From Parerythrobacter_A sp963838735 (lineage in GTDB: Bacteria > Pseudomonadota > Alphaproteobacteria > Sphingomonadales > Sphingomonadaceae), in assembly GCA_963838735.1 (NCBI GenBank), contig CAWISG010000004.1:186001-250000 (forward strand): a stretch of DNA of 64,000 nucleotides. Reading direction: 5' to 3'. This document shows, piece by piece, positions 45,900 through 55,415 of the stretch. The notes under the pieces are model-generated. The model saw only the letters and a program-made list of their open reading frames with translations, searched no databases and was not told where the DNA came from. The stretch's first letter is position 1. Each line of letters begins with the position of its first letter. The position numbers and the translations under genes were made by a program.

Positions 45900-46571
45900 A
45901 TGCAACCGGGTCAGGGCGCGAACGTAACAAGCGACGGCACAGGCGTGGATGAGAGCTGGGATTCCATTCGCGCCGATGGTTCCATCCAGTATGCCGAGCT
46001 GGACATCGCTCCGCGTGAAATGCGCGAACCGGGCTGGGTGGACGCCTTCTTCCGTTTTCTCGGTGATATTCTTGAACCGATAGGCCAGTTGTTCGGCGCG
46101 GCGTGGCCGGTGGTGCAGGTTGTCCTGATCGCAACTGCCATGCTGATGGCGCTGCTTCTTCTCTATCGACTGCTTGCCCCAATTTTTGCTGCGCGTGTGG
46201 TCTTGGAAGGGGACACGCCCGACGATTGGACACCGGCACGCGCGGAGGCGCTCGCCTTGCTCAGCGATGCGGACCGGCTGGCTGACGCGGGACAGTTCGA
46301 CGAAGCCACGCACATGCTGCTGCAACGCAGCGTTGCGCAGATCGGAAGTGCACGACCCAGTTGGGTGGAACCGTCCAGCACGGCGCGCGAGCTGGCCGGT
46401 CTTGCCGCCCTGCCCGATGCGGCACGACGCACCTTTTCCATTATCGCCGAGCGGGTTGAACGCAGCATGTTCGCACTCAAACCGCTGGCCCGTTCCGATT
46501 GGGAAACCGCCCGCCGTGCTTACGCCGAGTTTGCCCTGCAATCGCTCGATACTTTCGGCGAAAAAGGATGA
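45900..46571 (+). CDS. DUF4129-like membrane protein, first gene of a MoxR/DUF58 operon
   Basis: A 223-residue protein with one membrane segment (about 60-88). A cytoplasmic C-terminal domain follows (about 105-223: DDWTPARAEALALLSDADRLADAGQFDEATHMLLQRS), resembling DUF4129, often found with transglutaminase and MoxR genes. No enzymatic motif is visible. It is the first of six overlapping genes. The frame could also begin at a GTG six bases earlier. Function unknown. Confidence 0.72.
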   Translation: MQPGQGANVTSDGTGVDESWDSIRADGSIQYAELDIAPREMREPGWVDAFFRFLGDILEPIGQLFGAAWPVVQVVLIATAMLMALLLLYRLLAPIFAARVVLEGDTPDDWTPARAEALALLSDADRLADAGQFDEATHMLLQRSVAQIGSARPSWVEPSSTARELAGLAALPDAARRTFSIIAERVERSMFALKPLARSDWETARRAYAEFALQSLDTFGEKG

Positions 46572-47935
46572 CCGACGCAGTGGCAGAACGCACGCCAAGG
46601 GCATCGCGCAGCGACAGCGCATTCGATCCGCGCGTTGTGCTGGCGCTGCTGCTGTTTGGGGCGCTGGCATTTCTTGCCACGCTGTATTTCATCGGTACCA
46701 ACCAGACCGGCGGTTCGGAAAACGACGGGCAGGCGCATGCCGCCGGTCGGGGGCTGACCGGGTACGCCGCACTTGCCGAATATCTTGAGGCGGAAGGACA
46801 CACGGTGCGTGTATCGCGCAGCCGGTCCGCATTCGACGAACCCGACTTGCTGGTGCTGACCCCGCCCCGCTACGCCGATGCCGAAACGGTTGCCGAAGTA
46901 CTGGACGAGCGGCGCTATACCGGGCCAACCCTGCTGATCCTGCCCAAATGGAACGCTGCCCCGGCATCCTTCTTTACCGATGAAGATGTCGAGGAAGGTT
47001 GGGTTAGGCTGGGCAAACCGGCCAGACCCGAATGGGCAGAAGAACTACCGGACGAAACGCAGAAGCTTGACCGGCGCACTTATCTCGATGCACCCAAATT
47101 CACGCTTGCGTTAGGTAAACAGTCGCAGGATTGGGCGGGTCTTGGCAGCAGGGGCCGCCTGACGAGACCGGATGTCACGCAGTCTTTCGCACCTGCGCGC
47201 GATGCAGGGAACATGACGCCGCTGGTCAGCACCACCGACAACGCCCCGCTGATCGCGTATCTGGACGATGGCGGCATTTATCCTGCTTACGAAGCTGCCG
47301 CGATGGGCCGCGAAATTTCCTATGACGAGGACGATTACGCGGGCAGTCAATACGGTATCATAGTCGTTGCCGAGCCGGACCTGTTCAACAATTACGGGTT
47401 TTCCGACCGCAGCCGCGCGCAGCTTGCCCATGCCGTCGTGGACCTCGCGATGGATGGCGGCGAGTACGATGTGGTGTTCGACGTGACGCTGAACGGGCTT
47501 GGCGGTGGCGAGAACCTGCTGACGCTTGCCTTCACCCCGCCTTTCCTTGCCGCGACATTGTGCCTGCTGATCGCGATGTTCGTGGTGGGCTGGCGTGCGA
47601 TGCTGCGGTTCGGCCCTGCCGTGGCGGAGGATCGCGCGATTGCATTCGGTAAAACGCAACTCGTGCGTAATGGCGCGGATTTCATCCGCCGGACCGGACG
47701 TCTGCACCTGCTTGCCGGACCCTATGCTGCACTAATGCGTGCCAAACTGGCCGATGCACTGTCGCTGGATACGCCGGACGATGCGACGCTGGACGCTGCA
47801 TTCGCCCGCCGCCTGCCCGATGAGACCGCCCCCACCCGACGGCTTGCGGAATTGCGAAACGCCCGTACGCCCACCGCTATGCTGCACGCTGCCGAAGCGT
47901 TGCGAACGTTCGAAAGGAAACTGCGCCCGTCATGA
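46568..47935 (+). CDS. DUF4350 domain membrane protein
   Basis: A 455-residue protein with an N-terminal membrane segment (about 22-40), an extracytoplasmic domain of some 290 residues and a second membrane segment near 325-350, followed by a cytoplasmic tail. The segment AAGRGLTGYAALAEYLEAEGHTVRVSRS and PDLLVLTPPRY match the DUF4350 domain, a GATase-like fold without known activity. Its ATG overlaps the upstream stop, and its own stop overlaps the MoxR start, as through the whole operon. Confidence 0.78.
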   Translation: MTDAVAERTPRASRSDSAFDPRVVLALLLFGALAFLATLYFIGTNQTGGSENDGQAHAAGRGLTGYAALAEYLEAEGHTVRVSRSRSAFDEPDLLVLTPPRYADAETVAEVLDERRYTGPTLLILPKWNAAPASFFTDEDVEEGWVRLGKPARPEWAEELPDETQKLDRRTYLDAPKFTLALGKQSQDWAGLGSRGRLTRPDVTQSFAPARDAGNMTPLVSTTDNAPLIAYLDDGGIYPAYEAAAMGREISYDEDDYAGSQYGIIVVAEPDLFNNYGFSDRSRAQLAHAVVDLAMDGGEYDVVFDVTLNGLGGGENLLTLAFTPPFLAATLCLLIAMFVVGWRAMLRFGPAVAEDRAIAFGKTQLVRNGADFIRRTGRLHLLAGPYAALMRAKLADALSLDTPDDATLDAAFARRLPDETAPTRRLAELRNARTPTAMLHAAEALRTFERKLRPS

Positions 47936-48927
47936 CCGATACACCGCAAACCGCCGCGCCGGATTCTGGCGCCACGCTGGACGATGTGCGCGCCCTCGCC
48001 GCTGCGATCCGCAATGAAGTGGCGAAAGGTGTCGTCGGACAGGAAGACATTATGGAGCATCTGCTGGTCGCCCTGTTGAGCCAGGGGCATGTTTTGCTGG
48101 AAGGGCCGCCGGGCACTGCCAAGACGTTTCTGGCGCAATGCTTTTCGACCGCGCTGGGTCTGGACTACGGACGCATCCAATTCACGCCGGACTTGCTGCC
48201 TGGAGACATCGTCGGCTCCAACCTGTTCAATTTCCAGACCAGCCAGTTCACCCTGACGCGCGGACCAATTTTTTGCGAACTGCTGCTGGCGGACGAGATC
48301 AACCGCACACCGCCCAAGACACAGGCGGCCTTGCTGGAGGCAATGCAGGAACGGCGCGTAACGCTGGACGGGGAAACGCACGCCCTGCCCGAACGGTTCA
48401 TGGTGGTGGCAACGCAGAACCCGATTGAAAACCAGGGGGTCTATCCCCTACCCGAAGCGCAACTTGACCGGTTCGCGTTCAAGCTGCTGGTGTCTTACCC
48501 GGACGAGGAAGAAGAAGCGCGCATCGTGACACGCTTCGGCGAACGGCAGGGGCCGCAGCGTCCGGCCGATCTGGGCCTGTCTGCCGTTACCAATGCGGCA
48601 AAACTTTCGAGTGCGGTTGCGGCGGTCGGATCCGTCACGGTGGCCGACGACATCACCCGCTACGTCGTGCGACTGGTTCGGGCCACGCGCGAACATGCCG
48701 ATATCGCCAGCGGTGCCAGCCCGCGCGCCGCTATCCTGCTGGCGAATGCCGCCCGCGCCCGTGCCGCGCTGGAAGGACGCGATTATGTCATTCCCGACGA
48801 TGTGAAAGCGCTGGCCACTGCCGTCCTGCGCCACCGCCTGACACTAAGTCCCGCTGCCGAAATCGAGGGCCGCTCGATGGAAGAGCTGGTCGGCGAACTG
48901 GTCGAAAGCACCGAGGCACCGCGCTGA
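47932..48927 (+). CDS. MoxR family AAA ATPase
   Basis: A 331-residue AAA+ ATPase, with Walker A GPPGTAKT at 58-65, Walker B LLLADEIN ending near residue 123, and sensor 1 in VVATQNP. MoxR proteins act as chaperones that insert cofactors or assemble complexes together with von Willebrand factor A-like proteins; the adjacent DUF58 gene encodes the usual partner. It is the third gene of the operon. Confidence 0.94.
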   Translation: MTDTPQTAAPDSGATLDDVRALAAAIRNEVAKGVVGQEDIMEHLLVALLSQGHVLLEGPPGTAKTFLAQCFSTALGLDYGRIQFTPDLLPGDIVGSNLFNFQTSQFTLTRGPIFCELLLADEINRTPPKTQAALLEAMQERRVTLDGETHALPERFMVVATQNPIENQGVYPLPEAQLDRFAFKLLVSYPDEEEEARIVTRFGERQGPQRPADLGLSAVTNAAKLSSAVAAVGSVTVADDITRYVVRLVRATREHADIASGASPRAAILLANAARARAALEGRDYVIPDDVKALATAVLRHRLTLSPAAEIEGRSMEELVGELVESTEAPR

Positions 48928-48944
48928 GTCGCTTCGCCGCCTTC

Positions 48945-50304
48945 TTGCGCGCCGGATGGGATCGACTTCCGGCATGGCGCTTGCCAATCGTGCCGACCGC
49001 GCGCGCGGCCTGGGCGATTGCGCTGGCCGCGCCGGTGGCCATCGTACTGGCGTCTGCTGCGCCGGGGGCATGGACCATCGCGCCAGCCCTGGGCGTCGCG
49101 CTCTTAGTGCTAATCGTTCTCGACGCATTGATGGCCGGACGTCTCGACGACTGGCAATTTCACGCGCCGGCCGATGCCGAAGTCGGCACCGATACACAGC
49201 TTGCGCTCAGCTGTGTTTTTACGGGCCGTGCCGGGGGCGCTCCGCCGCATGCCGCCTTCCAGTTGGACCCGCGGCTGGCTGATACCGGACGAGTGACCTT
49301 CAGGTTGTTGTATGACGCCGATAGCAGGCGGCAACAGGGCGGCATCGCCCTGAAATCCGACCCGTCGCGGACCCGCCCCATTGACGCGGATGTGGCTGCA
49401 ATGGTCCGGGCCACTTGGCCTCGGTGCGCGACAGGTGCGTCACAATATCGCGCATACCATCCGCGTCTGGCCCGACCTGTCACCCGTCCGCTCGCCTGCT
49501 TTGCAGAACCATTTGCGCGATGCCCAGTTCGGGCTGATCGCGCGGCGTATTCGTGGCGAAGGCACGCAGTTCGAGGCCTTGAGCGAATACGAGCCGGGCA
49601 TGGACCGTCGCCGGATCGACTGGAAGGCCAGCGCGCGCCACACCAAGCTCTACGCCCGCGAGAACGAAAGCGAGCGCAACAACCAGATCGTGTTCGCTTT
49701 CGACTGCGGACAGGCGATGTGCGAACCCGTGGACGGCCTGTCGCGCCTCGACCGCGTGGTGTCCGCCGCACTCGGCGCCGCCTACGTTGCGCTGAAGGGC
49801 GGTGATCGGGTTGCCCTTTTTGGCTTTGCGCGCAAGCCTGACGTCATGACGCCGTTCGTCGGCGATCCGCGCCTGTTCCACCGCTTGCAGGCGGCGGCGG
49901 GCACGCTGGATTACCACGCGGAAGAACCCAACTTCACGCTGGCGCTGGCCACGCTGACCAGCCGGCTCCGGCGTCGTTCCCTGGTCGTGCTGTTTACCGA
50001 TTTCACCGATCCCGCTGGCGCGGAACGCATGATCGAGAGCGTCGGGCGACTGGTGAAGAAGCATCTCGTGCTGTTCGTGACTCCCGAAGATGCCGAACTG
50101 TCAGCGCTGGTCGATGCCGATTTGCATGATATCGGCGATCTGGCGGTTGCCGTCACTGCCGATACGCTGATGCGGCAGCGCGCGCTGGTGATGGAGCGGC
50201 TGCGGCGGATGGGCGTCGATATCATCGAGGCACCGTGGGACCGCATCGGCTATCGTCTGATCGACCGCTATCTCGATATCAAACGCGCCGGTACGATTGG
50301 ATGA
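48945..50304 (+). CDS. DUF58 domain protein, frameshifted
   Basis: A protein with two N-terminal membrane segments (about 20-60), a middle beta-rich region and a C-terminal DUF58/vWA-like domain with EYEPGMDRRRIDWKASARHTKLY and a MIDAS-like FAFDCGQAM. The first frame (LRAGWDRLPAWRLPIVPTA onward) loses homology near 49356. The expected continuation (PTRRGPAPLTRMWLQWSGPLGL) is in the next frame, so a single extra base is present in the run AAATCCG. The start is probably the TTG at 48945; no ATG fits. Partner of the MoxR ATPase. Whether the frameshift is real decides if the operon is functional. Confidence 0.85.
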
Positions 50305-50317
50305 GGGGTACAATCGG

Positions 50318-51391
50318 ATGAGCGTCATTCCCGCCACCAAAAGCGCGGTGTCCGCGCCTGTCGATGCGCCGTGCGCCATCGAAGCGGCGGCGTTACGGTC
50401 GGACCGCTTTCGTCTGGAGCGTGAAGGCGACTGGACCCGGCTCGACACGATTCTGACAGCGATGGAAAAGGGGCGCACCCGCCGCCTGTCGGACGACGAT
50501 GTGCTCGCCTTGCCAGCGCTGTACCGTCTTGCCGCGTCCAGCCTCGCGGTAGCGCGTGACACCTCGCTCGATGCGGCAACCATCGGCTACCTTGAATCGC
50601 TTGTGCAGCGCGGCTGGTTCCAGGTCTACGGCCCTCGTCAGGGGCTGGGCGCATGGTTTCGCAAGTTCCTCGGCGGCGATCTCAGCCGTGCAGTGCGCGC
50701 GATATGGCTCGATATCTGCATCGCCGCCTTCGTGATGGTTGCAGGCACGGTGGTCGGCTGGCTGCTGGTCGCGCGCGACAAAGAGTGGTTCTACACGCTG
50801 GTACCGGCCCAGTTCGCCGACATGCGACAGCCCGGTGCCAGCCGCGAGGTGCTGACCGAATCGCTGAGGGTGGAGGACAGCGCACAAGGCATGTCCGCCT
50901 TCGCCGCCCAGCTCTTCACAAACAATGCCGGGGTCTGCATCCTCGCCTTCGCACTGGGCTTTGCGTTCGGTGTGCCGACGCTGTTGCTGCTGGTGCAGAA
51001 CATGGCGGTTCTGGGCGCTTTCCTGTGGTTGTATCATTCGCAGGGATTGACCGGCGAGTTCGCCGCATGGCTGGCGGTGCATGGGACGACCGAGTTTTTC
51101 GGGATCCTTCTGGCGGGAGCGGCCGGGCTTCATGTGGGACGCAAGATGGCGTTTCCGGGACGACGCACCGTTCTTGCAGCAGCAGCGCATAGCGGGCAGC
51201 GCGGAGCCATAGTAATGGTCGGCGTCACGCTGATGATGATCGTCGCGGCGCTATTGGAAGCCTTCCCCCGCCAGCTTGCCAGCACCGAAACGCGCGGGCT
51301 GCTTGGCGGGTTCATGCTCATCTTCTGGCTGACCTATTACTTTGCCTTTGGCCGGTCCGGCAAAGACAGGGGCAAGGCAGCAGCAGCATGA
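50318..51391 (+). CDS. stage II sporulation protein M family membrane protein
   Basis: A 357-residue membrane protein of the SpoIIM family, with a cytoplasmic N-terminal 120 residues and then about six membrane segments, including FTNNAGVCILAFALGFAFGVPTLLLLVQNM and VHGTTEFFGILLAGAAGLHVGRKM. The last block is the family hallmark. Sporulation is not implied; relatives in non-sporing bacteria lie in MoxR/DUF58/RDD clusters of unknown role. I chose the ATG at 50318; the frame opens seven codons earlier with TTG, inside the DUF58 gene. Confidence 0.88.
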   Translation: MSVIPATKSAVSAPVDAPCAIEAAALRSDRFRLEREGDWTRLDTILTAMEKGRTRRLSDDDVLALPALYRLAASSLAVARDTSLDAATIGYLESLVQRGWFQVYGPRQGLGAWFRKFLGGDLSRAVRAIWLDICIAAFVMVAGTVVGWLLVARDKEWFYTLVPAQFADMRQPGASREVLTESLRVEDSAQGMSAFAAQLFTNNAGVCILAFALGFAFGVPTLLLLVQNMAVLGAFLWLYHSQGLTGEFAAWLAVHGTTEFFGILLAGAAGLHVGRKMAFPGRRTVLAAAAHSGQRGAIVMVGVTLMMIVAALLEAFPRQLASTETRGLLGGFMLIFWLTYYFAFGRSGKDRGKAAAA

Positions 51392-52320
51392 CCTCCCCAC
51401 AAACTTCGCCATCAATGTATCCGCATCTGGCCTTCAAGGCCAAGCGACAGCGCACGATCATCACGCCCGAAGGCATCGCCCTGCCGATTACGGTCGCCAC
51501 CCGCAGCGCGCGGGCCGGGGCGCTGATCATCGATTACCTGATCCTGCTGGTGACGACGATCATTTTGACGCTGCTGCTGATCTATCTGTTTTTCGGCTCG
51601 CTGTCCGCTATCGACGATACCGGCAATACAGCAGCGGGCGAGTTCCTGCTCATCGTCATATCGGTGTTCTGGTTCGCGGCATGGAACGGCTATTTCATGG
51701 CGTTCGAGCTGGGGCCGCGCGGGGCGACGCCGGGCAAACGCGCCACCGGTATCCGCGTGGCCAGCCGCGATGGCGGGCGGCTGACACCCGAAGCGGTCAT
51801 CGCACGCAATCTGTTGCGCGATATCGAGCTGTTCCTGCCGCTGGTCTTGCTGCTCATGGCGCCAAGCGGCGAAGCCGGCAATGCCGGATGGGCGGGCCTA
51901 GCCTGGTTCGCGGTATTCATGCTGTTTCCGTTCTTCAACCGCGACGCCTTGCGCGCGGGCGATGTGGTCGCGGGCACCTGGGTCGTCGAAGCGCCGCGTG
52001 CGAAGCTGGCCATGGCGCTTTCGATGGAGGGCGCGGCACGTCGCGGAGGGGCCAGCACGCTGACCGGCACCGCCTACAGGTTCGGCAATGACGAACTTTC
52101 CGTATATGGCGAATACGAACTGCAGACGCTGGAGCGAGTCCTGCGCGACGACCAGCGCGAGGCGATCGTGGCGGTGTGCGAAACGATCTGTCGCAAGATC
52201 GGCTGGAACCCCGGCGCGGGCGACGAACGCGCGTTTCTCGAAGCGTTCTACGGCCAGTTGCGCGCGCGGCTGGAAGGGGACATGCAATTCGGCAAGCGCA
52301 AGGCGGACAAGTTCAGCTGA
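51388..52320 (+). CDS. RDD family membrane protein
   Basis: A 310-residue protein with an N-terminal RDD domain of about three membrane segments (ATRSARAGALIIDYLILL, then the conserved GPRGATPGKRATGIRVASRDGGRLT) and a soluble C-terminal part (about 210-310) with a helical region. The Arg-Asp pairs that name the family are at the beginning of the first helix. It closes the six-gene operon and overlaps the SpoIIM-like gene by four bases. No substrate is known. Confidence 0.85.
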   Translation: MTSPQTSPSMYPHLAFKAKRQRTIITPEGIALPITVATRSARAGALIIDYLILLVTTIILTLLLIYLFFGSLSAIDDTGNTAAGEFLLIVISVFWFAAWNGYFMAFELGPRGATPGKRATGIRVASRDGGRLTPEAVIARNLLRDIELFLPLVLLLMAPSGEAGNAGWAGLAWFAVFMLFPFFNRDALRAGDVVAGTWVVEAPRAKLAMALSMEGAARRGGASTLTGTAYRFGNDELSVYGEYELQTLERVLRDDQREAIVAVCETICRKIGWNPGAGDERAFLEAFYGQLRARLEGDMQFGKRKADKFS

Positions 52321-52323
52321 CGT

Positions 52324-53379
52324 CTAGTCTTCGGCGAAGATCGCCACCTCGTTCATGCCGTCGCTGCTTGCCCGTCCCCGATACATGCCCGGTGTGTTGA
52401 AGCTGAACAATGCATCGCCATCGGGCGTGACCACGATAACTCCGCCATCACCGCCAAGCTGCTTCACCTCGGAAAGAACAGCATCGGCAGCCAGTTCAGC
52501 CAGCGCCGCACGTTCATCGGCAGGTATCGGCGCATCGGTCATCAGGGGGAAGCCGGTCGAGCGAATGAAACGCAGCCTCGCGCAAATCTCGTGCGCCACA
52601 CCCACGCGGATGAAATATTCGCCCGCACCCGTCGCGCTGACGGCGCAGGCGCGGTTGTCGGCATAAGTGCCCGCCCCGATCATTGGAGCATCGCCGATCC
52701 GGCCCCAGCGCTTTCCGGTAAGCCCGCCGGTGCTGGTGCCCGCCGCCATATTGCCGTCTTGGTCCAGCGCAACCGCGCCCACTGTGCCATATTTGTAGTC
52801 GACATCCCGCACCGTCACCTGCCGCGCCTTCAGCCGTTCCAGCGCCTCGCGTCGTGCGGGCGTGGCGAACCAGTCGGGCAACGTCGTTTCGAACCCGTTG
52901 TCGCGCGCGAACTCTTCCGCGCCCTCCCCGCTCAGGAAGACGTGCCGCCCGTCGCTGCGGACGCTCTCGGCCAGCAGAATGGGGTTGCGCACCGATTTTA
53001 CGCCGGTCACCGCCCCCGCGCTCCGATCGCGCCCGTCCATGATTGCTGCGTCCAGCTCGTTCTCCCCGTCCCAGGTAAACACCGCACCGCGCCCGGCGTT
53101 AAACTTGGGGTCGTCCTCCAGCGGCACGATTGCCGCTTGCACCGCGTCCATCGCCGTACCGCCGTCGCGCAGCACCGCCGCGCCCGCATCGAGCGCGGAC
53201 TGTAACGCTGCCTCGTATTCCCCTTGCTGCGCCGCCGTCATGTTCTTGCGCAGGATGGTCCCCGCGCCGCCATGGATCGCCAGCGACCAGCGGGGTTCCG
53301 TCTGGGCTTCGGTATCCTGCGCCAGGGCGGGATTTGCGGCGGCAAGCAGGAAAAGCGAAGCAAGAAAGCGAAGGCGCAT
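52324..53379 (-). CDS. isoaspartyl peptidase/L-asparaginase (Ntn hydrolase), exported
   Basis: A type 2 asparaginase family protein of 351 residues with a signal peptide (cleavage expected after ALA at residue 20). The N-terminal IHGGAGT and the autocleavage site YGTVGAVALD are present; Thr199 becomes the N-terminal nucleophile of the small subunit after self-cleavage. The family removes isoaspartyl residues from peptides and hydrolyses asparagine. The ATG at 53379 gives a good signal sequence; the frame opens further upstream but without one. It is divergent from the channel gene. Confidence 0.92.
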   Translation of the reverse strand: MRLRFLASLFLLAAANPALAQDTEAQTEPRWSLAIHGGAGTILRKNMTAAQQGEYEAALQSALDAGAAVLRDGGTAMDAVQAAIVPLEDDPKFNAGRGAVFTWDGENELDAAIMDGRDRSAGAVTGVKSVRNPILLAESVRSDGRHVFLSGEGAEEFARDNGFETTLPDWFATPARREALERLKARQVTVRDVDYKYGTVGAVALDQDGNMAAGTSTGGLTGKRWGRIGDAPMIGAGTYADNRACAVSATGAGEYFIRVGVAHEICARLRFIRSTGFPLMTDAPIPADERAALAELAADAVLSEVKQLGGDGGVIVVTPDGDALFSFNTPGMYRGRASSDGMNEVAIFAED

Positions 53380-53518
53380 GCGTGAATTCCCAAGTCGACA
53401 AAGATGACGTGCCACAGTCGCGCAAGCACCATGTTTTTGCAAATGATACAGTGAAACGCTTTGGATCGGCGGGTGTTTGTGTTAAGGACACGGCAATAGA
53501 CAGGGGAGCTTTGAAGAC

Positions 53519-54850
53519 ATGCAAGTTGGAAACTACCGGTTCGATCCGAACATGGCGATGAACATCGCCGAGAAGGTGTTATGGGTGGTCATCATCCTCG
53601 CCGTGACCTGGGCTTTGGCGAAAGCAGCCAAATGGGCGTTTGCCAAGCTGGTCGACAATGTCCGCTTTTTGCAACGCCATACGGGTTCGGGACAAAGCCT
53701 GGGTGCCTCGCTGGGCAAGATCGTCAGCCTGCTGATCTGGCTGTTCGGCCTGATCGCAGTGCTCAATGTCCTTGATCTCGACGTGGTGGCCGGACCGATC
53801 AATTCGCTCCTTGAAAATGTCGTGTCCTATATCCCGCGGATTGTCGGGGCAGGCCTTATCCTGTTCGTTGGTATCAAGATTGCCGGTATCGTGCGCGACC
53901 TCGTCGTTACCGCCTTGCAAACGGTCGATTTCGACAAGTGGTTGATGCGCGGGGAAGCGGAGCTTTCCGGAACGGTCGATTACACGGACGCCACGACGCC
54001 TGCGGCGACAGCTGCCCCCGCTGCAGCAACTGCTGGCCAGGGAATGCATCTCAGCAAGGTGATTGGTACGATTGTTTACGTCCTTATCGTCATTCCGGTG
54101 GCGCTCTCGGCGCTAGACGTTCTTGCGATCAGTGCGATCTCGGAACCGGCCAGCGACATGCTGCGCATGATACTGAATGCCATTCCGAACGTGATCGGCG
54201 CCGCGCTGCTGCTGGGTATCGGCTACGTGCTGAGCAAGTTCGTCAAGCAGGCTCTGGAAACGGTGCTGAACGGCTTTGGTGTCGATCGTTCGATGGCGGC
54301 GACGGGTCTGGTCGCTGAAACGACCAGCACCTCTTCCATCCTGGGCCGTGTGGCGCAGGTCGCAATCATGCTGGTAGCAGCGGTCGCGGCAACGCGCCTG
54401 CTCGGATTCCCGGAACTGACCGCGCTTGTGGGTGCCATTCTGGAACTGGGCGCAAAAGTCCTGTTCGGTGCCGTGGTAATCGGCGTCGGGTTCCTGATCG
54501 CGAACCTGCTGTCCCGCCTCATTGCGGGCGAGAACGGCAACTCGCTGGCAGGTTCGATCGTGAAGTGGGCGACCATCGTCGTCTTCACCTTCATGGGTCT
54601 GACCTTTATGGAAGTCGGCGAGGAAATCGTTCAGCTGGCCTTCGGTTCGCTGGTAATAGGTGGCGGCGTCGCCGGTGCCCTGGCCTTCGGCCTTGGCGGG
54701 CGCGAATGGGCAGGCCGCAAGCTTGAGGAACTCGATACGGCGGCAAAAGCGAGAGCCGCAGAGGAAACGACCTCGGCATCTGCACCCAAGGCACCTACCC
54801 GCAAGAAAGCTGCACCCAAGGGCAACGCACCGTTGCCGCCGGGCGCCTGA
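53519..54850 (+). CDS. mechanosensitive ion channel family protein (CmpX-like)
   Basis: A 443-residue membrane protein made of repeated TM-helix units (about 10 segments), each with a pattern such as NVVSYIPRIVGAGLILFVGIKIAGIVRDLV and NAIPNVIGAALLLGIGYVLSKFVKQAL. This is the conserved TM-helix repeat of CmpX-type MscS relatives. A Pro/Ala/Lys-rich cytoplasmic tail closes the protein (about 405-443). It probably responds to osmotic or membrane stress. A GGGAG ribosome site lies upstream of the ATG. Confidence 0.82.
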   Translation: MQVGNYRFDPNMAMNIAEKVLWVVIILAVTWALAKAAKWAFAKLVDNVRFLQRHTGSGQSLGASLGKIVSLLIWLFGLIAVLNVLDLDVVAGPINSLLENVVSYIPRIVGAGLILFVGIKIAGIVRDLVVTALQTVDFDKWLMRGEAELSGTVDYTDATTPAATAAPAAATAGQGMHLSKVIGTIVYVLIVIPVALSALDVLAISAISEPASDMLRMILNAIPNVIGAALLLGIGYVLSKFVKQALETVLNGFGVDRSMAATGLVAETTSTSSILGRVAQVAIMLVAAVAATRLLGFPELTALVGAILELGAKVLFGAVVIGVGFLIANLLSRLIAGENGNSLAGSIVKWATIVVFTFMGLTFMEVGEEIVQLAFGSLVIGGGVAGALAFGLGGREWAGRKLEELDTAAKARAAEETTSASAPKAPTRKKAAPKGNAPLPPGA

Positions 54851-54860
54851 GGCTTTCCAC

Positions 54861-55415
54861 ATGACCGACACGTTGCGGGGCGCGGGATCGATGATCCTGC
54901 GCCCCGCTTGCTTGGCGGACGCACCGCAGCTTGCCGCTTTCGGACGACAAACCTTCCGTGCGGCGTTCGAGCATCTCTACCGCCCGCAAGATCTCGCTGC
55001 GTTTCTCGAAGAGGTCTATTCCGACGCGACCGTGCGGGACGAAATTGCCGATAATGCCTGCTTGCATCGGCTGGCCTTCGATGCCGATACGCTGATCGGG
55101 TTCTGCAAGCTGCGTTATCCCAGCTGGTACGCCGAACATTCCGACGCCACCGACCCCATCGCGCTGGGCCAGCTCTACACCGCGCCCACCCGCACCAGCG
55201 AAGGCATCGGCGCGGCGTTGATGGAATGGGCGCTGGCCGAGGCCAACGCGCGTCATTGCGACGCAATGCAACTGAGCGTGTGGAGCGGGAACACCGGCGC
55301 GCAGCGGTTCTACCAGCGTTACGGCTTTGCCAAGATCGCCGATATCGGCTTCATGGTCGGCGAACAGCGCGACGAGGAATACCTCTACGAATTGCGCCTT
55401 GGAGAAACGGCGTGA
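54861..55415 (+). CDS. GNAT family N-acetyltransferase
   Basis: A 184-residue acetyltransferase: ILRPACLADAPQLAAFGRQTF at the start, LGQLYTAPTRTSEGIGAALMEWALAEA as the acetyl-CoA binding strand and loop, and QLSVWSGNTGAQRFYQRYGFAKI near the C-terminus. The substrate is not predictable. Starts 10 bases after the channel gene and ends overlapping the SDR gene, so the three may be co-transcribed. Confidence 0.88.
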   Translation: MTDTLRGAGSMILRPACLADAPQLAAFGRQTFRAAFEHLYRPQDLAAFLEEVYSDATVRDEIADNACLHRLAFDADTLIGFCKLRYPSWYAEHSDATDPIALGQLYTAPTRTSEGIGAALMEWALAEANARHCDAMQLSVWSGNTGAQRFYQRYGFAKIADIGFMVGEQRDEEYLYELRLGETA

